Part shown: positions 13,550 to 21,455 of the stretch, piece after piece
How positions within the stretch are numbered: the stretch's first letter is position 1
Layout: the number at the start of each line of letters is the position of its first letter
IMG/VR virus record: IMGVR_UViG_3300043037_000122
Coordinates: 1-30,949 of that record
DNA: 30,949 nt
Direction: 5' to 3' (one strand)
From: a virus
The notes under the pieces: model-generated
Database searches by the model: none
Told to the model about the DNA's origin: nothing
What the model saw: only the letters and a program-made list of their open reading frames with translations
Position numbers and translations under genes: made by a program

Positions 13550-15075
13550 CCACTGCAGGATTTCTTTCCTACCAGTGGGAGCTGCGCGAGGCGGTGCGGG
13601 TCTCCCCGGTCACCGTTGTCGAAAAGAGCCGACGCACGGGCTATTCGTGGGCAGCCGGTGCCATCGGTGTGGAACATGCCGCCCGTTGTCGCGAAGATGG
13701 CGGCATGGACGTCTACTATATGGGCTACAATCTGGAAATGGCGCGGGAGTACATTGAATATTGCGGGGATTGGGCCAGAGTGATGCAGGTCGGAGCCGTA
13801 TCTGTGGGAGAAACGGTGTTCAAGGACCCCGAACGCCCTGATCAGGATATCAAGGCGTTCCGTATGGACACCTCTGCCGGAAAAATTGTGGCGCTGCCAT
13901 CCGTACCTCGTGCGCTACGAGGGATGCAGGGACTGGTAATCATTGATGAGGCGGCGTTCCACGACGATCTGGAAGAACTGCTCAAGGCCGCATTCGCCTT
14001 GCTCATCTGGGGCGGCAAGGTACTTGTCATCAGTACCCATGATGGAGACGAAAATCCTTTCAACACCCTGATCACAGACATTCGCGCCGGGCGCAAACCG
14101 TATTCGCTTCTGCGTTGCGACTTTGACAGAGCCCTGTCAGAAGGGCTGTATAAGCGCATCTGTCAGAAGCAGGGAAAGCAATGGACCGCCGAAGCCGAAA
14201 CAAAGTGGCGGAACGAGATCATTGCCTTCTACGGCGATGGGGCGGACGAGGAATTATTCTGCATCCCCAATCGCGGCAACGGTGCTTACCTGCCTCTGGC
14301 CTTGCTGGAAAAGCGGTCAGATTCCAATATTCCTGTGGTGCGCTGGGAACAACCGGACGCATTTGTGGAATGGCCGGAACATCTGCGTGTGGCAGAAGCC
14401 AAGGACTGGTGCGATGAGGTGCTCGCCCCGCTACTGAGCCAGTGCGATCCCAAGCTTCAGCATTATTTCGGGCAGGACTTTGCCCGTAACGGCGACCTCA
14501 CGGACCTGTGGCCTTTGTCCATGCAGCAGAACATGGTCCGACGGCCTCCTTTTGTGCTGGAGCTGCGCAACATTCCGTTCGATCAGCAGCGGCAGGTGCT
14601 GTGGTACGTGCTGGACCGCCTGCCCCGGTTCATGGGCGGCATGATGGACGCCACCGGTAATGGTGCCCATCTGGCAGAAATAACGGCACAGCGGTACGGG
14701 ATGAACCGCATCACGCAGGTCAAGTTTTCCGAAGCCTGGTACCGGGATAACATGCCGCGCTGGAAGGCTGCGTTTGAAGATGGCACCGTGATGCTGCCCA
14801 GGGATGCCGATATCATTTCCGATCACCGGGCCATTAAACTGGTCAAGGGCGTTGCCCGCGTGCCTGAAGGAGACACCTCGGGCGGCCGGGGCAAAGGCAG
14901 GCGCCACGGCGACAGTGCCATTGCCCACGTGCTGGCCCATGCGGCCAGTTGTACGGATATTGTGGAATATGCATATGAACCGGCGTTGCCAGCTGCGGCC
15001 GCATCGGGACATGACGACGACGCGGATGGGGCATGGGGCGTTTCCCGTGCCCGGTTCGGTAAAGGGGCATGGTAA
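13546..15075 (+). CDS. Large terminase subunit (gp28-like)
   Basis: A 509-aa packaging motor. The ATPase part has a Walker-A-like KSRRTGYSW at residues 27-35, Walker B VIIDEA at 131-136 and coupling motif VISTHDGDEN at 161-170. The RNase-H-like nuclease part has candidate metal ligands D311 (GQDFARNGD), D368 (MMDATGNG) and D456 (RRHGDSAIA). It translocates concatemeric or transposed DNA through the portal and cuts it. Start overlaps the small terminase gene by 4 bp; the stop overlaps the portal start as TAATG. Length is close to Mu gp28 (about 550 aa) though slightly short. Confidence 0.92.
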   Translation: MTTAGFLSYQWELREAVRVSPVTVVEKSRRTGYSWAAGAIGVEHAARCREDGGMDVYYMGYNLEMAREYIEYCGDWARVMQVGAVSVGETVFKDPERPDQDIKAFRMDTSAGKIVALPSVPRALRGMQGLVIIDEAAFHDDLEELLKAAFALLIWGGKVLVISTHDGDENPFNTLITDIRAGRKPYSLLRCDFDRALSEGLYKRICQKQGKQWTAEAETKWRNEIIAFYGDGADEELFCIPNRGNGAYLPLALLEKRSDSNIPVVRWEQPDAFVEWPEHLRVAEAKDWCDEVLAPLLSQCDPKLQHYFGQDFARNGDLTDLWPLSMQQNMVRRPPFVLELRNIPFDQQRQVLWYVLDRLPRFMGGMMDATGNGAHLAEITAQRYGMNRITQVKFSEAWYRDNMPRWKAAFEDGTVMLPRDADIISDHRAIKLVKGVARVPEGDTSGGRGKGRRHGDSAIAHVLAHAASCTDIVEYAYEPALPAAAASGHDDDADGAWGVSRARFGKGAW

Positions 15076-16643
15076 TGTTGTATGATCATCTGGGCAGGCC
15101 GGTGGTAACATCCCTCCTGCGAGAAGAAGAAGCAGGGCCCACCCTTACCGGTGTGCGGCAAGTCATATCCGGCCATCCGGCGCAGGGCATGACGCCGGAA
15201 CGCCTCGCCCGCATCCTGCGCGATGCGGAAGCAGGCGAACCGACACAGTACCTTGAACTGGCCGAAGAAATGGAAGAGAAGGACCTGCACTATCGATCCG
15301 TGCTCGGCACCCGCAAGCTGCAGGTCTCTGGCCTCGACGTGACGGTTGTTTCCGCCAGCGACGATGCCGCCGATGTGGCTGCGGCTGATCTGGTACGCGA
15401 GTGGCTGGAGTGGGATGAGCTGCAGCCCGCACTGTTTGATGTGCTGGACGCGGTAGGCAAAGGGTTTTCCGTTACGGAAATCATGTGGGAAACAAGCGGC
15501 AGGCGCTGGATGCCCATGGCATTGATATGGCGCGATCCGCGCTGGTTCCGTTTTGACCCGGCAGACGGACGTACCCTGCGCCTGATGGATTCGGGTGGCC
15601 AGTTGCTGCCTCTTTCCCCCTTCAAGTATATCGTTCATGTGCATAGAACCAAGAGCGGCCTGCCCATCAGGGGCGGGCTGGCCTATGCCATCGCATGGAT
15701 ATGGTTGTTCAAAAACTTTGATATCAAGTCATGGGTACAATTCGCAGAAATTTTCGGGCATCCGCTGCGCGTTGGTAAATATGGCACAGGAGCCTCTCCT
15801 GAAGATAAGGCAGCCTTGCTCCGGGCTGTACGCAATATAGCCCGGGACGCGGCTGCCATCATTCCCGAATCCATGATGCTGGAATTCGTTGAAGCCAAGA
15901 TTTCCGGCAACGTCGACCTGTACGAAAAGCTTGCATCCTATCTGGACAGGCAGACATCCAAAGCTGTGCTGGGACAGACCGGCACCACTGACACCGGCCA
16001 GCATGTGGGTACGGCCGATGCACACCAGCAGGTCCGCGAAGACATTGAAAAGTCCGATGCCGGACAGCTGGCAGCCACGCTAAATAGAGATGTTGTGCGA
16101 CCTCTGGTGGACCTGAACCTCGGCCCGCGTTCGCGTTATCCCCGCATCGTCATCACCCGGCCGGATGTGGATGATGTAGCAGCCCTGGTCACCGCGCTGG
16201 ATAAACTTGTGCCCATGGGACTTAAAGTAGAATCCAGCGTAATCCGCGATAAAATGGGACTGCCTGAGCCTGCCAAAGATGCCGAGGTACTTATCGCTCC
16301 CGGTGTAGCGGCGCAGGAGCCTGATACCGCACTGCGCCGCGCTGCCCACACGGCATGGCAGGGTAGAGATATTCCGGATCAGGATTCTTTGGATCTGCTG
16401 GCGGTCGGATCGCTGGAAGGTTGGGAGCCCATGATGCAGGGCATGATTGATCCGTTGCGGCACCTGCTGGATGAATGCGACACCCATGAAGAATTCCTGC
16501 GGCGTCTGCCGGATGTGGTAGCCGCGCAGGATACGGAGGCACTGACCGAAGCTCTGGCCCGATGCATCTTCATGGCCAAGCTGGCAGGCATGACCGGCGC
16601 TCCTGTAAGCGACACGAATATGGGCGGAGACGACGATGCTTGA
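15075..16643 (+). CDS. Portal protein (gp29, DUF935)
   Basis: A 522-aa protein matching the DUF935 portal family of Mu-like phages, with recognisable blocks EKDLHYRSVLGTRKLQVSGL, IWRDPRWFRFDP, GGLAYAIAWIWLFKNFDIKSWVQFAEIFGHPLRVGKY and GQTGTTDTGQHVGTADAHQQV. It forms the dodecameric vertex ring through which DNA passes. I chose the ATG at 15075 because AAAGGGG lies 7 nt upstream; another ATG at 15069 has the same motif only one base away. It overlaps the terminase stop and the MuF start. Confidence 0.9.
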   Translation: MLYDHLGRPVVTSLLREEEAGPTLTGVRQVISGHPAQGMTPERLARILRDAEAGEPTQYLELAEEMEEKDLHYRSVLGTRKLQVSGLDVTVVSASDDAADVAAADLVREWLEWDELQPALFDVLDAVGKGFSVTEIMWETSGRRWMPMALIWRDPRWFRFDPADGRTLRLMDSGGQLLPLSPFKYIVHVHRTKSGLPIRGGLAYAIAWIWLFKNFDIKSWVQFAEIFGHPLRVGKYGTGASPEDKAALLRAVRNIARDAAAIIPESMMLEFVEAKISGNVDLYEKLASYLDRQTSKAVLGQTGTTDTGQHVGTADAHQQVREDIEKSDAGQLAATLNRDVVRPLVDLNLGPRSRYPRIVITRPDVDDVAALVTALDKLVPMGLKVESSVIRDKMGLPEPAKDAEVLIAPGVAAQEPDTALRRAAHTAWQGRDIPDQDSLDLLAVGSLEGWEPMMQGMIDPLRHLLDECDTHEEFLRRLPDVVAAQDTEALTEALARCIFMAKLAGMTGAPVSDTNMGGDDDA

Positions 16644-17928
16644 GATGCGTCCCTTGCCTCCGCAAGAGGCCGTAGCCTATTTCAAGGCCAAGGGTTATCA
16701 GATGCCGTCCACATGGGATTGGCATGACATGTGGCAGGAATCCCACGCCACCGCGTTCACCGTGGCCAAGTCCGCAGGGTTCGATATCCTTGGCGACATC
16801 CACGGGCAATTACAAAAGGTGCTGGAGCAGGGCCAAACCTTCCGCGATTTCAAAAAGGAATTAATGCCGGTCCTGCAATCCAAGGGCTGGTGGGGCCGCA
16901 AGGACTTACCCGATCCACGCACCGGGGCAGTCCGCAATGTGCAGTTGGGAAGTCCGCGCCGGTTGCGTACGATCTATGACGTGAATCTGCGCACGGCACA
17001 TGCCTCCGGCGCTTGGGCACGGGCACAGCGAACCAGGGAGAGCCGCCCTTTCCTGCGATATACCGCCATACTGGACAGACGGACCCGCACCGATCATCGG
17101 GCATGGCACGGCATGGTGTTGCCCATGGATGATCCCTTCTGGGATACACATTATCCGCCCAACGGATGGCGCTGCAGGTGTACTGTCCAACAGCTCGGGC
17201 AGCGAGATCTGGACCGTTACGGTTACAAACTCAGCGAATCCCCACCGCGTCCGCCTTTGTTACCGTGGCAAAATCCGAAGACCGGCGAGGTAGTCATGGT
17301 GCCCAAGGGCATCGATCCGGGCTGGGGGTACAATCCCGGCAAGGCTGCCCTGCAGGAACACGCAGCGCGTACGCTGATGAACAAGCTTGTGCCACTGCCT
17401 CCTGAACTGGCCTCCACAGCCATGGGAGCGTCTGCAAGATTTGTTTTGCCTGCTTTGGAAAAGGACTTTTCCGCATGGATGGAGGAGATTGTAAAACGGA
17501 TAGGTGGCGGGTCGTTCCGGGCTATGGGGGAACGCCGTGTAGTCGGGGCACTCTCTTCCCGCGCGTTGGCATTCCTGCATGAGCGGGGCATCATTCCGGC
17601 CTCAGGGGCAATCTCTATTGCGGATAGCGACGTGCTGCATATGCTGCGCACGGCAAAAAGAAATAAATTACCGGCATCTGCTCTCAACCGACTCCCGGGA
17701 TTGCTCGCCCAGCCGCAGGCCCTGCTATGGGACAAACAAGACCCCGGCCTTGTCTATGTATGGAACGCGGAAATCGATACGGCTGAAAAGGTTATAGTCA
17801 AGGTGGACTATCATACCCGGGTGGCCAGGCAGAAGGTAACTACCAACAGCGTGCGCAGTGGACGCGCCACCAATGTGGTGGAATTGCGCAACAGAGGTCG
17901 GTATGATCTTGTGGAAGGGAAAATTTGA
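16636..17928 (+). CDS. MuF-like minor head protein with probable C-terminal nuclease-like (PBECR) domain
   Basis: A 430-aa protein. Residues about 30-200 are the Mu F/SPP1 gp7 minor head domain, with the motif ending HYPPNGWRCRC at 172-182. The region about 325-420 (ISIADSDVLHML, LPGLLAQPQALLWD, VYVWNAE, VIVKVDY, TTNSV) has the strand/helix order and motifs I associate with the phage Barnase-EndoU-ColicinE5-RelE-like (PBECR) nuclease domains often fused to MuF. MuF proteins are carried in the head and can enter the cell with DNA, so this domain may act as an injected or inter-phage effector; activity is not shown. Start overlaps the portal gene; a small ORF starts at the stop (TGATG). Confidence 0.85.
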   Translation: MLEMRPLPPQEAVAYFKAKGYQMPSTWDWHDMWQESHATAFTVAKSAGFDILGDIHGQLQKVLEQGQTFRDFKKELMPVLQSKGWWGRKDLPDPRTGAVRNVQLGSPRRLRTIYDVNLRTAHASGAWARAQRTRESRPFLRYTAILDRRTRTDHRAWHGMVLPMDDPFWDTHYPPNGWRCRCTVQQLGQRDLDRYGYKLSESPPRPPLLPWQNPKTGEVVMVPKGIDPGWGYNPGKAALQEHAARTLMNKLVPLPPELASTAMGASARFVLPALEKDFSAWMEEIVKRIGGGSFRAMGERRVVGALSSRALAFLHERGIIPASGAISIADSDVLHMLRTAKRNKLPASALNRLPGLLAQPQALLWDKQDPGLVYVWNAEIDTAEKVIVKVDYHTRVARQKVTTNSVRSGRATNVVELRNRGRYDLVEGKI

Positions 17929-18056
17929 TGGGCAGGCCGCATCCGACGGGGAAACGCCACATCCCTTTCGCGTCTCCGCTGCACACCCTGTCGGGGGCGG
18001 AGTATAGCGGGCCGAAGCGATTTCGCGGCCAGCGTCGGGTGCGGTACCTGTATTGA
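17928..18056 (+). CDS. Possible small basic protein coupled to the MuF gene
   Basis: A 42-codon frame starts at the ATG overlapping the MuF stop (TGATG), an arrangement seen at many joints of this operon. The product is very basic and Gly/Pro-rich (GRPHPTGKRHIPFASPL, then RFRGQRRVRYLY), with no hydrophobic segment and no recognised domain. It has no separate ribosome site and would depend on termination-reinitiation. It could be the protector of the nuclease-like domain, a nucleic-acid-binding peptide, or chance. Confidence 0.3.
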   Translation: MGRPHPTGKRHIPFASPLHTLSGAEYSGPKRFRGQRRVRYLY

Positions 18057-18307
18057 TATACTACGACGCTCTGCAGCCGGTTGCAAGGACGTATCATAAA
18101 ATACCTGTTTGCAGCCCGCTGTGGCCCCACATGACTCATTGCCCGAGGCTACCCGGTTGCATGCGTCACACCCCGTTCATGAACGTTTATAAACACCTGT
18201 CACTCCTACTTGCCATCCCCGCTTCTCTCCTGCGTACCCTCAAGCTACCGCGTATGCTCTAACGGGCATTAAAAGACTCACACCACCATGCGCCCTAAAA
18301 GGGGCGC
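18057..18307. other. Non-coding gap in the late block with palindromes and a hairpin
   Basis: About 250 bp without a convincing gene in an otherwise overlapping operon. It holds two abutting palindromes (18175-18194), a CATTAAAAGAC motif (18267-18277) and most of a hairpin (18286-18311), and a pyrimidine-rich stretch between about 18195 and 18260. The only ORF (18053-18262) has a TTG start, no ribosome site and no protein-like pattern. Confidence 0.5.
18175..18194. promoter_or_regulatory. Two abutting palindromic decamers (GTTYATRAAC)
   Basis: GTTCATGAAC (18175-18184) is directly followed by GTTTATAAAC (18185-18194). Each is a perfect palindrome and both fit GTTYATRAAC, forming a 10-bp tandem. 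This looks like a double operator for a dimeric regulator, about 114 bp upstream of the protease gene start. The regulator is unknown. Confidence 0.45.
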
Positions 18308-18311
18308 ATGG
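18286..18311 (+). promoter_or_regulatory. Hairpin covering the start codon of the protease gene
   Basis: CCATGCGCCC, a 6-nt loop TAAAAG and GGGCGCATGG form a perfect 10-bp stem. The right arm contains the ATG (18308-18310) and GGGG of its possible ribosome site. No T run follows, so it is not a standard terminator. If it forms in mRNA it would hide the translation start. Confidence 0.5.
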
Positions 18312-19417
18312 ACACCAAACAAACTCTCCACCTCATGCAGGCCCGCCATTCGGTCGAACTGGCCGCCCGTAACGAGGCCATCGCCTCTCCTCCGGAATGG
18401 GTGCAGTTGCTTCCGGCCGGAGAGTTTCACGGCCGCGACGGACGCGGGCCGTACCGTAATATTGATCCCCACGGCGTCATCGAAAGCACCATGGCGTACC
18501 AGGCCGGTGCCGACATCCCCATGGATTATGACCACCAGTTGGAATACTCGGCCAGTAACGGCAAGCCTGCTCCGGCCTCCGGCTGGATAGTCAAGCTTGA
18601 GGTCAGAGGTGATGGTTCCATTTGGGGCCGCCCCAGCTGGACGGAAAAGGCGGCGGCACACATTGTCGCACGCGAATTCCGCTATTTGTCTCCCGTGTTC
18701 CGTCACACGGCTGACGGGCGCATTGTCCGTATTGAATCAGCCGCCCTGACCAACGTACCCAACCTTGATCTTGTCGCACTTGCCTCCCGCCAGCGCGGCG
18801 CCGAGGCCCAACCCCATACCAGAGAGGAAGATATGGACCTCAAAAAAACACTTACCGGCATTCTCGGACTGCCTGCGGACAGTGCCGACGATACCCTGAC
18901 GGCCACGGTGCAGGGCCTTGTCACTGCTGCGCATAGCGCTGGCGCGGGTATGGCTACCATCGCCAAGGCCGTCGGCGCACCGGATGGTGCCACTGCCGAT
19001 GTCATTGCCACCGAGGTGCGTGCATTGGCCAGCCGTGCAACCGCCCCTGATCCGGCAAAATTCGTTCCCATCGCAATGTATCAGGAAGCATCAACCGCCT
19101 TGTCCGGCCTGCGCAAGGAAATGGCAGTATCTTCGGCCAGGTCTCTTGTGGAAGAGGCAAAGGCCACCCACAAGGTAAGTCCCGCCATGGAAGAGTGGGC
19201 ACAGGGGTATGCGGAAAAGGACCCGGAAGGCTTCAAGGCATGGATGAGCGCTTCGGCGCCCGTTGTGCCTGCCGGTCCGCAGACTCCTGAGGGAACTCCG
19301 CCGTCCGGCACCGGCAGTCTCACCGACACCGACCGCGCTGTATGTGCGCAGTTGGGCATTACCGAGACAGATTATATCAAAAGTATACAGGCTGCCGTTG
19401 GCGGCAAGGAGGTATAA
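18308..19417 (+). CDS. Head maturation protease with scaffold domain (Mu I-like)
   Basis: A 369-aa protein of the Mu-like I family. The N-terminal part (about residues 29-160) carries the protease signature WVQLLPAGEFHGRDGRGP, DIPMDYDHQLEYS, APASGWI and REFRYLSPVFRH, with H78 and the serine-rich region expected to take part in catalysis. The C-terminal part is helical and acidic, as in the scaffold. It processes the prohead and removes scaffold. The ATG at 18308 lies inside a hairpin with GGGG only 3 nt upstream; starts further in (for example ATG 18335) lack a ribosome site. Stop is immediately followed by the next gene. Confidence 0.85.
   Translation: MDTKQTLHLMQARHSVELAARNEAIASPPEWVQLLPAGEFHGRDGRGPYRNIDPHGVIESTMAYQAGADIPMDYDHQLEYSASNGKPAPASGWIVKLEVRGDGSIWGRPSWTEKAAAHIVAREFRYLSPVFRHTADGRIVRIESAALTNVPNLDLVALASRQRGAEAQPHTREEDMDLKKTLTGILGLPADSADDTLTATVQGLVTAAHSAGAGMATIAKAVGAPDGATADVIATEVRALASRATAPDPAKFVPIAMYQEASTALSGLRKEMAVSSARSLVEEAKATHKVSPAMEEWAQGYAEKDPEGFKAWMSASAPVVPAGPQTPEGTPPSGTGSLTDTDRAVCAQLGITETDYIKSIQAAVGGKEV
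18833..19417 (+). CDS. Scaffold protein from internal start (Mu Z-like)
   Basis: An in-frame ATG at 18833 inside the protease gene has AGAGGAAG 4-11 nt upstream and begins MDLKKTLTGILGLPADSADD, exactly where the protease domain ends. The 194-aa product is Ala/Glu-rich and helical. In Mu the Z scaffold is made from an internal start of gene I, and the same arrangement is inferred here. Confidence 0.65.
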   Translation: MDLKKTLTGILGLPADSADDTLTATVQGLVTAAHSAGAGMATIAKAVGAPDGATADVIATEVRALASRATAPDPAKFVPIAMYQEASTALSGLRKEMAVSSARSLVEEAKATHKVSPAMEEWAQGYAEKDPEGFKAWMSASAPVVPAGPQTPEGTPPSGTGSLTDTDRAVCAQLGITETDYIKSIQAAVGGKEV

Positions 19418-19819
19418 ATGGCTGCCCTGACAAAAGACAGAGACACTCCCTGCCGTGATGACATGGTGTATGCACACCCTGTGGCAGCCGGAGAGCGGCT
19501 GTATGCCGGAAGCATGGCAGCTCTTAACGCTGCTGGCTATGCAGTGCCTGCTGCTGCTTCGGCTACCCTGACGATCGTGGGCGTCGTGGAAGGGCATGCA
19601 GATAACAGCACAGGTCATGACGGAGACCTGCTGGTATTCGTGAAAGCCCGCTTGGCGTTCAAGCTCGCCAGCGACGGCAGCATCGACCGCACCCATATCG
19701 GCAAAGCGGCATACGCGGTGGATGATCAGACCGTTTCGGCCACCAACGGCGGCGGCACCCGTCCCGCTGCCGGAACCATCAGAGACGTGGACGCTTCCGG
19801 CGTCTGGGTCGCGTTCTAG
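19418..19819 (+). CDS. Head decoration-like protein (DUF2190-type)
   Basis: A 133-aa Ala/Gly/Val-rich beta protein without hydrophobic segments, located between scaffold and major capsid. Blocks such as HPVAAGERLYAGSMAALNAAGYAVPAAA and VVEGHADNSTGHDGDLLVFVKARLAFKL match small capsid-decorating proteins of Mu-like phages (DUF2190-like). It should bind the outside of the head shell. GGAGG just before the ATG overlaps the protease stop. Confidence 0.75.
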   Translation: MAALTKDRDTPCRDDMVYAHPVAAGERLYAGSMAALNAAGYAVPAAASATLTIVGVVEGHADNSTGHDGDLLVFVKARLAFKLASDGSIDRTHIGKAAYAVDDQTVSATNGGGTRPAAGTIRDVDASGVWVAF

Positions 19820-19827
19820 GAGCATTC

Positions 19828-20721
19828 ATGATTATCAATCAGCAAACCCTGCAGTCGCTGTTCACCGGCTTCCGCCTCGTGTTTCAGCAGGCTTTCGCCG
19901 GGGCACCGGCGGACCACGAAAAGATCGCCATGGTGGTCAAGAGCACTGCCAAGATGGAAACGTATCCGTGGCTGGGCAACACCACCGGCTTCCGCGAATG
20001 GCTGGGCGACAGGGTCATTCAGAACCTGCGGCTGCACGACTTCACAATCAAGAATCTGTCCTTTGAAAACACCGTGGGCGTGGACCGCGATGATATCGAA
20101 GATGATGTCGTGGGCGCATACACGCCCCTGTTCTCTCAGTTGGGGCAGGATGCCAAGGAGCACCCCTCTATTCTGACATTCGGCCTGCTCAAGAACGGTT
20201 TCACCGGCCGTTGCTACGACGGCCAGAACTTCTTCGACACCGACCATCCCGTACTTGACGAGAACGGCAACGAGATCAGCGTCTCCAACTTCGGCGGGGG
20301 AACCGGCACGCCGTGGTTCCTGCTGGACACCACCCGCGCTGTTAAACCCATCATCTTCCAGCTGAGGCGTAATTACGACTTCGTCCGCATGGATGCTCCT
20401 ACGGACGAGAAGGTGTTCACGGCCAAAGAGTACCGCTACGGCGTGGATTGCCGTGCCAATGCCGGATACGGCCTGTGGCAGCTGGCATATGCCAGCAAGC
20501 AGGAGCTGACCGCTGATAGCTACGGTGCTGCACGTGCCGCCATGATGGGCATGAAGGGCGACAAGGGTAAGCCTCTTGGCGTGCGTCCCAGTCTGCTGGT
20601 GGTTCCGTCCACTCTGGAAAAGAAGGCGCTTGAGGTCATCAAAGCCGAACGCGATGCCTCCGGTGCAACCAACGTTTATCAGAACTCGGCGGAAGTGCTG
20701 GTATCGCCGTGGCTCGCATAA
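19828..20721 (+). CDS. Major capsid protein (Mu T-like)
   Basis: A 297-aa protein of the Mu gpT family. Clear family blocks are MIINQQTLQSLFTGFRLVFQQAF at the start, YPWLGNTTGFREWLGDRVIQNL at about 49-70, NTVGVDRDDIEDD and DTDHPV. It forms the shell hexamers and pentamers with an HK97-type fold. GGAGC precedes the ATG, and spacing to neighbours is 8 and 12 bp. Confidence 0.93.
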   Translation: MIINQQTLQSLFTGFRLVFQQAFAGAPADHEKIAMVVKSTAKMETYPWLGNTTGFREWLGDRVIQNLRLHDFTIKNLSFENTVGVDRDDIEDDVVGAYTPLFSQLGQDAKEHPSILTFGLLKNGFTGRCYDGQNFFDTDHPVLDENGNEISVSNFGGGTGTPWFLLDTTRAVKPIIFQLRRNYDFVRMDAPTDEKVFTAKEYRYGVDCRANAGYGLWQLAYASKQELTADSYGAARAAMMGMKGDKGKPLGVRPSLLVVPSTLEKKALEVIKAERDASGATNVYQNSAEVLVSPWLA

Positions 20722-20733
20722 GGAGCGTCCATC

Positions 20734-21030
20734 ATGCCCGTTATGATCAGAATCACCACCAAACGTGAAGGCTTCCGCCGTGCAGGAGTGGCCCATTTCG
20801 GTTCCCGCGATTACCCGGAAGGAACCTTCACTGCCGAGCAATTGGATGCTCTGTATGCCGAACCCATGTTGGTGGTGGATGAAGTGGACGTGCCCGACTT
20901 TGAAGGCGCGGACGATCCGGAAGTACCCGGGGCCGAGCTTAAAACCGGAAAGGGGAAAAAAGCCGCAAAGCCTGCTCCTGCAGAAGTGGCTACTCCCGGA
21001 ACTGAAAACTCCGCTGAAAACGGCAGGTAA
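20734..21030 (+). CDS. FluMu N-terminal-domain protein (HI1506-like)
   Basis: A 98-aa protein with the short domain MIRITTKREGFRRAGVAHFGSRDYPEGTFTAEQLDALYAEPMLVVDEV at the N-terminus, typical of the Mu-like FluMu family, and a disordered Lys/Pro/Ala-rich tail. It occupies the usual slot after major capsid. Function is unknown, perhaps head completion. GGAGC precedes the ATG. Confidence 0.75.
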   Translation: MPVMIRITTKREGFRRAGVAHFGSRDYPEGTFTAEQLDALYAEPMLVVDEVDVPDFEGADDPEVPGAELKTGKGKKAAKPAPAEVATPGTENSAENGR

Positions 21031-21041
21031 CGGAGCGGGCG

Positions 21042-21455
21042 ATGTACGCAGACATTGACGACATGACTACCCGTTTCGGCGAGCAAGAGCTGCTGGAACT
21101 GACCGATGCCAACCTGACCGGCACCGTGAACGCAGCCGTGGTGCAAACCGCCATCTGCGATGCAACTGAGCTGATTAACGGCTACGTTGCCGGACGGTAC
21201 AGGGTTCCTCTTGCTCCGGTTCCCGATATGGTCCGACGCTGGTGTTGTGACATCGCCCGTTTCTACCTGCACAATGTGGCCGTGCCCGATGCCGTCAAGG
21301 CCGGGCACGATGCCGCCCTGCAGGGCCTGCGGGAAGTGGCTCGCGGAGTGGTACAGCTGCAGGCCGCAGGCGCTGAGACATCTTCCGCTTCCGGCGAAGC
21401 CGTGCTGGCCGTTGGCAGCAGGATATTTACCGATGGCAACATGCGGGGGTTCTGA
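21042..21455 (+). CDS. Head-tail connector-type protein (gp36, DUF1320)
   Basis: A 137-aa protein of the DUF1320 family: MYADIDDMTTRFGEQELLELTD at the N-terminus, AICDATELINGYVAGRYRVPLAPVPDMVRRWCCDIARFYLH in the middle. It is thought to act as a head-completion or connector protein by position and structure of homologues. GGAGC lies upstream of the ATG. It overlaps the next start by 1 bp. Confidence 0.88.
   Translation: MYADIDDMTTRFGEQELLELTDANLTGTVNAAVVQTAICDATELINGYVAGRYRVPLAPVPDMVRRWCCDIARFYLHNVAVPDAVKAGHDAALQGLREVARGVVQLQAAGAETSSASGEAVLAVGSRIFTDGNMRGF

Noticed and set aside
14823-15644. 273-codon minus-strand ORF
   Set aside because: Spans the terminase-portal junction antisense; both sense genes are firmly identified.
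18053-18262. 69-codon ORF in the late-block gap
   Set aside because: TTG start overlapping a stop, no ribosome site, no conserved-looking domain; the hydrophobic C-terminal part seems accidental.
19816-20841. 341-codon minus-strand ORF
   Set aside because: It is the antisense shadow of the major capsid gene, whose protein sequence is unmistakable; no ribosome site.
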